DNA of 64,000 nucleotides from Sediminicola sp037203765. Lineage in GTDB: Bacteria > Bacteroidota > Bacteroidia > Flavobacteriales > Flavobacteriaceae. The stretch spans positions 1 through 64,000 of the forward strand of contig NZ_JBBCAS010000007.1 of assembly GCF_037203765.1 (NCBI RefSeq), read 5' to 3'. This document shows, piece after piece, positions 44,046 to 51,235 of the stretch; the first letter of the stretch is position 1; each line of letters begins with the position of its first letter. The notes under the pieces are model-generated. The model was not told where the DNA came from, did not search any database, and was given only the letters and a program-made list of their open reading frames with translations. A program made the position numbers and the translations under genes.

Positions 44046-45074
44046 TTAATAGGTTTGTTCTAGTTCTCCATACAATTCTCCTTGATCACCAACCATCTTA
44101 AAAAGGACCTTTTTTAGGTTGAAGTCGAAATTCAATATCCCAAAACTTTTCTTTGCAACTACCTCCCCCACCCGGTAGGGGTTGGGCTCTCCCGAGTAAC
44201 TTGAGTAGACATGGGTAAGTCCGCTACTGGTAAAATCTATCAGGGGATACGAAAGTCCATCTACCATAGTCCTTGAAAATTCTGAAATATGCCTATCGCC
44301 ACTCAAAAGCACTACCCCCTTGGCTTCAGAGGAAACAATCAAACTTTTCAATTTATCCACCTCATGGGGAAAATTCCCCCAACACTCAAATCCATGCTCG
44401 TTCGACAAAAATTGGATACTGCTCACAATGATATTAAAATCGGCTGTGGAAGATTTCAAGGTACGCTCCAACCATTCCCACTGCTCAGGCCCCAATAGTG
44501 TTCCTTCCCCATATTCATTGGGCTTGTTTCGCTTACTGGTTTCTCTATCTGGAGTAAGGGCCGTCCTAAAATATCGCGTATCCAGCACAATTACCTTTAT
44601 ATTGCCTTTTGGCAATATATAATCATGGGCGGTATAAATACCTTCCCCTGTTCTTCTAGGACTCTCCGCAGGGACATCCATAAAATCCAAAAATTCCTGC
44701 TGGCTCCACTTTTTGCCCTTGAACTCCACACCTCCATCGTTCAGACCATAGTCATGATCGTCCCATGTACCAATTACAGGCACTTTAGTTTTTAATAGAG
44801 CATACCCTTCTACACTATCTTGCTCCATATACATTTCCCGTAGCTTCTCCCTATTGTCCGTATCGGCATAAACAATATCTCCGCCCCAAATCCACACATC
44901 AGGTTGTGCAGCCAATATATCGTCCCATAATGGGTTTTTGGCATTGCTCTTGTTACATGATCCGAAGGCTATCGTAAAATCGGACTCGTTCGGCCTTGGC
45001 ACACTATTTACAGCAATAGATTTACATCCAACGAACAGAAGCATCAAAATGAGGTAAATTGATAGTTTTTCCAT
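44046..45074 (-). CDS. PhoD-like metallophosphatase lipoprotein
   Basis: The 342-aa protein has a lipoprotein signal with lipobox FVGC (C17) and a PhoD-type alkaline phosphatase/phosphodiesterase domain: FGSCNKSNAKNPLW, WIWGGDIVYADT, GTWDDHDYGLNDGG, VIVLDTRYFR and LLSGDRHISEF supply the usual metal-binding Asp, Asn and His residues. It is probably attached to the cell envelope and cleaves phosphate esters; the true substrate is unknown. Confidence 0.88.
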   Translation of the reverse strand: MEKLSIYLILMLLFVGCKSIAVNSVPRPNESDFTIAFGSCNKSNAKNPLWDDILAAQPDVWIWGGDIVYADTDNREKLREMYMEQDSVEGYALLKTKVPVIGTWDDHDYGLNDGGVEFKGKKWSQQEFLDFMDVPAESPRRTGEGIYTAHDYILPKGNIKVIVLDTRYFRTALTPDRETSKRNKPNEYGEGTLLGPEQWEWLERTLKSSTADFNIIVSSIQFLSNEHGFECWGNFPHEVDKLKSLIVSSEAKGVVLLSGDRHISEFSRTMVDGLSYPLIDFTSSGLTHVYSSYSGEPNPYRVGEVVAKKSFGILNFDFNLKKVLFKMVGDQGELYGELEQTY

Positions 45075-45098
45075 CTAATTTTGTTTTAATTGCACGCT

Positions 45099-45106
45099 CA
45101 AAAATA
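45099..45106 (-). promoter_or_regulatory. -7 element TATTTTTG for the PhoD-like gene
   Basis: On the minus strand TATTTTTG (45106-45099) lies 24 nt before the ATG at 45074. It is divergent from the nrnA start. Confidence 0.55.
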
Positions 45107-45141
45107 AGGCTTTTAAGAATAAGGTCTATGTTATAAAATTG

Positions 45142-45149
45142 TATCTTAG
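45142..45149 (+). promoter_or_regulatory. Putative -7 element TATCTTAG five bases before nrnA
   Basis: TATCTTAG differs from TAnnTTTG at one base. Only CCCCC separates it from the ATG at 45155. Transcription would begin at or beside the start codon, implying a leaderless mRNA. Confidence 0.45.
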
Positions 45150-45154
45150 CCCCC

Positions 45155-46171
45155 ATGAATTTGAAGAATATTAAAGCAACCGAGGCTTTACTCTCAACGC
45201 CTCAAAAAATTGTAATTGTACCACATAAAAACCCCGATGGGGATGCCATTGGCTCCACCATGGGGCTATACCACTACCTTAAAAATAGGGGACAGGAAGC
45301 AACTGTAATTTCTCCCAATGACTATCCAAAGTTTTTAAAATGGGTACCCGGCAATGAGCATATCGTCAATTTTGAAAAGGACACACAACACGCCAAGCGG
45401 CTTATACAAGAAGCAACCATAATCTTTACATTGGATTTCAACCACTTGGGAAGAATAGACCAAATGCAGCCATTTCTGGAAGAAGCACAGGCCACCTTTA
45501 TCATGATCGACCACCACCAGGCACCAGGTGACTATGCAGATATCATGTATTCCGATGTCAGTATGAGCTCTACCTGTGAAATGGTATATAATTTTATAGA
45601 ATTTTTGGGCCACAGGGATCAAATCAATGAGGATATTGCCAATTGTCTTTATACGGGTATCATGACGGATACCGGTTCATTTAAATTTAACTCCACCACC
45701 AGTAGAACCCATAGGGTTGCCGCAGACCTGATTGACAAAGGCGCCAACAATACGCAAATCCACAATAAGGTTTTTGACACCAATACTCCTAGCCGATTGC
45801 ACTTATTGGGCTGTGCCCTAAAAAACATGGTCATTTTGGAAGATTTCCATACGGCCTACATCACATTGAGCCAGGAGGAGCTCGACACCAACAACTATAA
45901 AAAAGGGGATACGGAAGGTTTCGTCAATTATGGACTTACGCTGGACGGTATCTGTTTGGCTGTCATTTTTATTGAAAATAAAGAAGATGGAATCATAAAG
46001 ATTTCCTTTAGATCCGAAGGAGATTTCTCGGTGAACGAATTTGCAAAAAAACACTTTCAGGGTGGCGGACACACCAATGCTGCTGGGGGAAAAAGTGACG
46101 TATCCTTAGAGGAGACCACGGCATATTTTGTATCGCTCTTGAAAAATTATAAAGAACAATTGAAAGCATGA
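45155..46171 (+). CDS. nrnA: DHH-family phosphoesterase, NrnA-type
   Basis: NrnA degrades short oligoribonucleotides and pAp in the cytoplasm. The 338-aa protein shows the DHH motifs in order: IVPHKNPDGDAIGSTMGL, FTLDFNHLGRID, IMIDHHQAP, GIMTDTGSFKF, and the DHHA1 motif GGGHTNAAGG. It overlaps gldI (ATGA). The family also contains cyclic-dinucleotide phosphodiesterases, but the length and lack of extra domains favour NrnA. Confidence 0.9.
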   Translation: MNLKNIKATEALLSTPQKIVIVPHKNPDGDAIGSTMGLYHYLKNRGQEATVISPNDYPKFLKWVPGNEHIVNFEKDTQHAKRLIQEATIIFTLDFNHLGRIDQMQPFLEEAQATFIMIDHHQAPGDYADIMYSDVSMSSTCEMVYNFIEFLGHRDQINEDIANCLYTGIMTDTGSFKFNSTTSRTHRVAADLIDKGANNTQIHNKVFDTNTPSRLHLLGCALKNMVILEDFHTAYITLSQEELDTNNYKKGDTEGFVNYGLTLDGICLAVIFIENKEDGIIKISFRSEGDFSVNEFAKKHFQGGGHTNAAGGKSDVSLEETTAYFVSLLKNYKEQLKA

Positions 46172-46722
46172 GATATTTTTTAGCCGTTTTAATCTTGGGG
46201 ATGTCTCTGGCATCTTGCCAGGAAGCCGAACCAAGAAGACCGATAAAGGTTCGTACAGGTAGTTTTTTCAAGGAATCCATAAAGCGAAACAAAGAACTTT
46301 TGGCCCTTGAGGAAAAAATGATCAAAGAAATTATAGCCAAAGATACCGCGCACACCTATCAGAGCAGTTCCAAGGGATCATGGTTTTACTATGACCAAAA
46401 AAATGATTCTTTGACATATACCCCAAAACCAGATGATCTGGTGAGTTTCACCTATAATCTGGTGAGTTTCTCCAATGATACCATATACAGGAGCGAGGAA
46501 TTGGGTACCATACAGTACAAGGTGGACAAACAAAACCTTTTCCCCGGTTTGAGGAATAGCATAAAACTTTTAAAGGAAGGTGAAACTGCCACATTTTTAT
46601 TCCCTTCATCCCTAGCCTTTGGCTACCATGGGGACAATAAAAAGATAGGGACCAACATTCCTTTAAAATCAACCATTACCCTTTTTAAAATAGAAACTCA
46701 ACAAGACAGTATCCAAAATTAA
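46168..46722 (+). CDS. gldI: Gliding motility lipoprotein GldI, FKBP-type PPIase
   Basis: The 184-aa protein has a lipoprotein signal with lipobox LASC (C17) and a C-terminal FKBP-type prolyl isomerase domain (about 85-180: VSFTYNLVSFSNDTIYRSEE, NLFPGLRNSIKLLKEGETAT, FGYHGDNKKIG). GldI is needed for gliding in Flavobacterium johnsoniae and probably helps fold periplasmic gliding or type IX secretion components. Its presence fits the T9SS cargo at 6-14.6 kb. It is coupled to nrnA and is followed 13 bp later by another PPIase gene. Confidence 0.92.
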   Translation: MRYFLAVLILGMSLASCQEAEPRRPIKVRTGSFFKESIKRNKELLALEEKMIKEIIAKDTAHTYQSSSKGSWFYYDQKNDSLTYTPKPDDLVSFTYNLVSFSNDTIYRSEELGTIQYKVDKQNLFPGLRNSIKLLKEGETATFLFPSSLAFGYHGDNKKIGTNIPLKSTITLFKIETQQDSIQN

Positions 46723-46735
46723 ATTAAATCAAAAA

Positions 46736-47857
46736 ATGAAAAGAACATACGTATTATTCTTGGCCGTGGCCATGGCCCTTACCAGTTGTAAATCCAGTAA
46801 ACATGCCGACCTGGGAGATGGGTTGTTTGCCAACATCCAAACCAACAAAGGCGACATCATCATCAAATTGGAAAGTGAAAAGACACCTGTTACCGTTGCC
46901 AATTTTGTCACCTTGGCAGAAGGTACCAGTCCATTTGTTAGCGATAGCTTAAAGGGAAAAAAATACTACGACGGACTTGTTTTCCACAGGGTCATCAAAG
47001 ACTTTATGATACAGGGCGGTGACCCTTCAGGAACCGGAAGGGGAAATCCAGGATATAAATTCAAGGATGAGTTCAATGACTCACTCACCCATTCCAAACC
47101 GGGAATCCTGTCTATGGCGAATTCTGGACCTACCACCAATGGCAGCCAGTTCTTTATCACCCATAAAGAAACCCCGTTCTTGGACGGAAGACATACTGTC
47201 TTTGGAGAAGTTGTGGAAGGATTGGAAGTAGTTGACAGTATTGCCAACGTGGAAACTTCCATGGAACCCATGACCAAGGACAGACCTATTGAGGATGTCG
47301 TTATGGAAAAAGTGGAGATCATCCGCAATGGCAAGGAAGCAAAAAAGTTTGATGCCGTGAAGATCATGACCGATTATTTTGCCGAGGAAGAGGAAAAATT
47401 AAAGGCCATGGAAAAAATGAAGGCCGATTTCTCCGCTGAAGTTGAAAAGCAAAAAGAAGTTGCTGAAACTTTGGCATCCGGATTACAGATTTACACTATA
47501 CAGGAAGGGACCGGAGAAACTCCAAAAATGGGCCAACAAGTCAATGTTTACTACGCAGGTTATTTGGAAACAGGAGAATTGTTCGACAGTAACGTTGAGG
47601 CAGTTGCCACGAAATACGGAAAGTTTGACGAGAGAAGAAAAGTCGGAGGAGGTTATGAGGCCATTCCTATGGATTACAGTCCAGATGCCAGATTGATCGC
47701 CGGTTTCAGAGAAGGTCTTTTGACCATGAAGGTGGGCGACAAGATACGTTTGTTCATCCCTTCACATTTGGGTTACGGACCATCGGGAGCTGGAAATGTA
47801 ATTCCACCAAATGCCGATCTGGTCTTTGACCTGGAAATTACTGGAATAGCACAATAA
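46736..47857 (+). CDS. Cyclophilin-FKBP fusion peptidylprolyl isomerase, lipoprotein
   Basis: The 373-aa lipoprotein (lipobox LTSC, C18) joins a cyclophilin domain (about 30-195: NFVTLAEG, FHRVIKDFMIQGGDPSGTGR, GSQFFITH, HTVFGEVVEG) to an FKBP domain (about 255-373: GQQVNVYYAGYLETGELFDS, FREGLLTMKVGDKIRLFIPS, GYGPSGAGNVIPPNADLVFD). A charged helix (about 205-245) links them. Two unrelated isomerase folds in one periplasmic chain, next to GldI, suggest a folding factor for proline-rich exported proteins. Confidence 0.93.
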   Translation: MKRTYVLFLAVAMALTSCKSSKHADLGDGLFANIQTNKGDIIIKLESEKTPVTVANFVTLAEGTSPFVSDSLKGKKYYDGLVFHRVIKDFMIQGGDPSGTGRGNPGYKFKDEFNDSLTHSKPGILSMANSGPTTNGSQFFITHKETPFLDGRHTVFGEVVEGLEVVDSIANVETSMEPMTKDRPIEDVVMEKVEIIRNGKEAKKFDAVKIMTDYFAEEEEKLKAMEKMKADFSAEVEKQKEVAETLASGLQIYTIQEGTGETPKMGQQVNVYYAGYLETGELFDSNVEAVATKYGKFDERRKVGGGYEAIPMDYSPDARLIAGFREGLLTMKVGDKIRLFIPSHLGYGPSGAGNVIPPNADLVFDLEITGIAQ

Positions 47858-47874
47858 AAATTTATTTAACGTAT

Positions 47875-47905
47875 AAAAAAAGCTCGCAAATTGCGAGCTT
47901 TTTTT
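47875..47905. terminator. Bidirectional terminator between the PPIase and CBS genes
   Basis: GCTCGCAA and TTGCGAGC form the stem, flanked by seven A's and seven T's, so the same hairpin can end transcripts from both convergent genes. Confidence 0.9.
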
Positions 47906-47942
47906 GTTTATTTCTGTAATGCCGAATAAATTGATCATCTAT

Positions 47943-48407
47943 TTACTTCCAGCTTTGCGACTTTAATTCTATGGTAGCCTTTAGGATGTCCATTTGAGAG
48001 ATCTGACCTACCAACACACCGTTTTCCACAATTGGAAATCTTCTACGTTTGGCCTGTAAAAATTTATTGGCCGCATCAAATATATCCATGTTGCCATCTA
48101 TAGTCTCCACATTGGAAATCATATGCTGGCCCACAGTACGTGTCTCACCGGGCAGATTGTGATATTTGCTCTCACTGATATGTTTAATACAGTCCCCTTC
48201 GGATATCATTCCGATGAGCTCATAATTATCATTGACGACCGGCCCACCTGAAATCCTATTTTTGATCAATTGGACTATTACCTCCTCCACGGACTGCTCC
48301 GGTTTAAAGGTTATTAGCTTTTTGGTCATATAATCACTGACCTTTAACGAGACCTCATCCTTGGCTTCCCTAGGTTTCATTGGTCCTTGAAAACTCTTGA
48401 TTCCCAT
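47943..48407 (-). CDS. CBS-domain protein
   Basis: The 154-aa protein has two CBS motifs (about 24-78, KVSDYMTKKLITFKPEQSVE; and 92-150, VGQHMISNVETIDGNMDIFD) forming one Bateman module, which usually binds adenine nucleotides. There is no attached catalytic domain. It is widely conserved in Flavobacteriia but its target is unknown. Confidence 0.88.
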   Translation of the reverse strand: MGIKSFQGPMKPREAKDEVSLKVSDYMTKKLITFKPEQSVEEVIVQLIKNRISGGPVVNDNYELIGMISEGDCIKHISESKYHNLPGETRTVGQHMISNVETIDGNMDIFDAANKFLQAKRRRFPIVENGVLVGQISQMDILKATIELKSQSWK

Positions 48408-48497
48408 AATTAGTTCATTTTAAGACAATCTTTAAATTACTAAATATAAGCGAGTTATCCAAAAAATTTACAACAAATAATAGGAGCCAAGAGCCCT

Positions 48498-49958
48498 TTA
48501 TTTGTTTGGAACATCCTTTAATATCTCCAATAGGAATTTCCAGAATTTTTGAACCGAGCTGATGCTTACCCTTTCATCAGGAGAGTGGGCTCCCTTGATG
48601 GTAGGTCCAAAACTGATCATATCCATATCTGGATAGTTCTTCCCAAGAATTCCACACTCCAGGCCAGCATGGCAGGCAACAACATGGGCGCCTTCACCGA
48701 ATACGGTTTTGTATTTATTTTCAAGGACTTTTAAGATAGCCGAGTCAGGATTGGGATTCCACCCTGGATAATCTCCACTGAGGGTCACCTCACAGCCTGC
48801 GAGTTCAAAGGCGCATCTTAAGGAATTTGCCAAGTCCAATTTGGCCGAATTAACCGAAGATCTTGTTAAGCACATTACTTCACAATGACCATCTTTAGCT
48901 ACTACCCTAGCTATATTATTGGAGGTTTCCACCAAGTCGTCCATGGCAGCACTCATGGCATAAACCCCATTTTTAGCGGCATAAATAGCCCTTATCAACT
49001 TCTGCTGTGCATCTGGCTCCATCATGGAAGCTGGGACAGCAACCTGTTCTATACCTACATACAAGTTTGGTTCCATATACTTCAGCTCATCCTTAATGGT
49101 ACCTGCCAGTTCCAGTATCGTTTTCTCAAAATTGTCCATAAACTTTTCGTGGACAACAATTACTGCAAAACTCTCTCTGGGTATGGCATTGCGGAGACTT
49201 CCCCCATTGATCTCGGAAACTCCAATTTCAAAGCGCTCCCCTGCCGAGAACAACAGCCTGTTCATTATTTTATTGGCATTGCCAAATCCCCTGTGGATAT
49301 CCATACCACTATGACCTCCTTGCAACCCTTTTACAGTTATGGCATACGCAATTTGGTTATTGGGTACATCCAACTCCATATACCGCCTCCTAGCCGTAAC
49401 ATCTATGCCACCGGCACAGCCTATGTCTATCTCATCATCTTCCTCCGTATCCAGATTAAGCAAAATCTCACCTTTCAGCACACCAGCTTTCAGTCCCATT
49501 GCCCCTGTCATCCCAGTTTCTTCATCAATCGTGAACAAGGCCTCCAAAGCAGGGTGCTCCACGGAATCACTTTCCAACAGGGCCATAATGGCCGCCACAC
49601 CCATACCATTATCGGCTCCCAAGGTTGTCCCTTTGGCCTTAACCCAATCCCCTTCAACCTTCATCTCAATGCCTTGAGCATCAAAATCGAAAATGGTATC
49701 GGCATTTTTTTGGTGCACCATATCCAAGTGCGACTGCAGTGTCACCATTTTTTTATGTTCCATTCCGGACGTTGCAGGTTTGCGTATGATGACATTACCA
49801 ACCTCGTCCTTAAAGGTCTCCAAACCCAAGGATTTACCAAAATCCAACATAAACTGTATAACTCTTTCCTCCTTTTTTGAGGGCCGTGGAACAGCATTCA
49901 AATCAGCGAATTTGTTCCAAACGTTTGTAGGCTCCAATTGACGTACTTCCTTGCTCAT
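48498..49958 (-). CDS. pepD: Aminoacyl-histidine dipeptidase (M20 family)
   Basis: PepD is a cytosolic Zn dipeptidase that cleaves Xaa-His dipeptides such as carnosine. The 486-aa protein shows the M20 metal ligands: H in LQSHLDMVHQKN, D in LGADNGMGVAA, the catalytic and metal Glu pair in TIDEETGMTGAMGL, and a late His in FGPTIKGAHSPDERV. The length fits the PepD group. A TATTTTTG element lies at 49980-49987. Confidence 0.94.
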   Translation of the reverse strand: MSKEVRQLEPTNVWNKFADLNAVPRPSKKEERVIQFMLDFGKSLGLETFKDEVGNVIIRKPATSGMEHKKMVTLQSHLDMVHQKNADTIFDFDAQGIEMKVEGDWVKAKGTTLGADNGMGVAAIMALLESDSVEHPALEALFTIDEETGMTGAMGLKAGVLKGEILLNLDTEEDDEIDIGCAGGIDVTARRRYMELDVPNNQIAYAITVKGLQGGHSGMDIHRGFGNANKIMNRLLFSAGERFEIGVSEINGGSLRNAIPRESFAVIVVHEKFMDNFEKTILELAGTIKDELKYMEPNLYVGIEQVAVPASMMEPDAQQKLIRAIYAAKNGVYAMSAAMDDLVETSNNIARVVAKDGHCEVMCLTRSSVNSAKLDLANSLRCAFELAGCEVTLSGDYPGWNPNPDSAILKVLENKYKTVFGEGAHVVACHAGLECGILGKNYPDMDMISFGPTIKGAHSPDERVSISSVQKFWKFLLEILKDVPNK

Positions 49959-49979
49959 AATATGCTATAAAAATGTACC

Positions 49980-49987
49980 CAAAAATA
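49980..49987 (-). promoter_or_regulatory. -7 element TATTTTTG for pepD
   Basis: On the minus strand TATTTTTG (49987-49980) lies 21 nt before the ATG at 49958. TGG rather than TTG is found about 20 nt upstream. Confidence 0.6.
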
Positions 49988-50071
49988 CGGATTGAAAAAT
50001 GACTATGCCACTGTTCTGTCCATTTAACATTTAATTAGAGCATTGGTCAATAATTACTGATTCCGATTGGT

Positions 50072-50079
50072 TATTTTTG
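50072..50079 (+). promoter_or_regulatory. -7 element TATTTTTG five bases before the DUF3810 gene
   Basis: TATTTTTG is a perfect match and only five bases (50080-50084) separate it from the ATG at 50085. The predicted transcription start falls on or next to the start codon, so this gene may be leaderless. Confidence 0.55.
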
Positions 50080-50084
50080 ACTCG

Positions 50085-51152
50085 ATGAACAACCGATTGA
50101 AAAATAGTATTGCCCTGTCCATTATCCCACAGATCATATTGGTCAAATGGCTGGGACGCTATCCACAATTCATAGAAACCTATTATAGTTTGGGTTTGTA
50201 TCCCTTTCTTTCAAAAATATCCAGAACCGTTTTTGGCTGGATCCCTTTTTCCTTGGGGGATATTATTTATGCCCTATTGGTTATTGCCCTATTTCGATAT
50301 TTGATTCTAAGAAGAAAAAAAATAAAACAAGAGCCCAGGGCATTCTTTCGAAATGTTTTTGTGGTCATATCAACTGCTTATTTTACCTTCCATCTGCTTT
50401 GGGGATTTAATTATTATAGGATCCCGTTAAGCGAGACCCTGGCCTTGGAAGAATCCAACTCCAGTGAACAGATGGTATTATTTGTTGAAAAGCTCATCGA
50501 CAAAACCAACGAAACTCAGTTGCTGATCACAACGGACAGTACACAAAAGGTCATAGTTCCCTATTCTAAAAAGGAGATTTTAAAAAAAACAATAGCGGGC
50601 TACCAAAAACTGGATTCTCGAATTTCAATTTTTCATTACCAACGGCCCAGTCTTAAGAATTCCCTCTTTAGCACTGGGCTTTCCTATATGGGCTACGGAG
50701 GATATTTAAACCCGTTTACCAACGAGGCACAGGTGAATGCGCTACTCCCCAATTTTAGATACCCCGTGGTCGCTGCCCACGAGGTGGGACACCAATTGGG
50801 CTATTCGGCAGAAAATGAGACCAATTTTATTGGCTACCTGGTCACTTCTTCCAATAGTGATATCTATTTTAAATATTCTGCCTATTCCTATGCGCTGGCC
50901 TACTGCCTGTCCGATATAAAAAAAAGGGATGAAGCAACATTTGACTTGTTCATGGCCAAACTAAATGAAGGGGTCAAAAAAAACTACCAAGAAATATCAG
51001 ATTTCTGGTTGTCCTATGAAAATCCGGCAGAACCAGTTTTTAAATCCATTTTCGATACTTTTTTAAAAGCCAACAACCAGGATAAAGGAATAGAAAGCTA
51101 TAATGCCGTGGTATCACTTTTGATAAATTATCACCAACAACACCCCTTATAG
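50085..51152 (+). CDS. DUF3810 membrane protein with zinc-protease motif
   Basis: The 355-aa protein has about three N-terminal membrane helices (up to about residue 115) and a C-terminal domain with HEVGHQLGYSAENETNF, a HExxH zinc-metallopeptidase motif with a following Glu region (DUF3810). The function is unknown, but an active-site HEVGH and GYLVTSSNS suggest a membrane-linked peptidase. A TTG six codons upstream was not chosen as start because the ATG at 50085 fits the family. Confidence 0.85.
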   Translation: MNNRLKNSIALSIIPQIILVKWLGRYPQFIETYYSLGLYPFLSKISRTVFGWIPFSLGDIIYALLVIALFRYLILRRKKIKQEPRAFFRNVFVVISTAYFTFHLLWGFNYYRIPLSETLALEESNSSEQMVLFVEKLIDKTNETQLLITTDSTQKVIVPYSKKEILKKTIAGYQKLDSRISIFHYQRPSLKNSLFSTGLSYMGYGGYLNPFTNEAQVNALLPNFRYPVVAAHEVGHQLGYSAENETNFIGYLVTSSNSDIYFKYSAYSYALAYCLSDIKKRDEATFDLFMAKLNEGVKKNYQEISDFWLSYENPAEPVFKSIFDTFLKANNQDKGIESYNAVVSLLINYHQQHPL

Positions 51153-51235
51153 TGTTAAATAAAAGTGAATAGCCGTTAAAAAAGTCCTAAGAATTTTACC
51201 TTTAAAGGGACTAATCTAATAACACCTAAATTAAA

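Noticed and set aside
48885..49880. 331-aa open frame antisense to pepD
   Set aside because: pepD on the other strand has every M20 motif; the antisense translation has no recognisable domain and the composition of a shadow frame.
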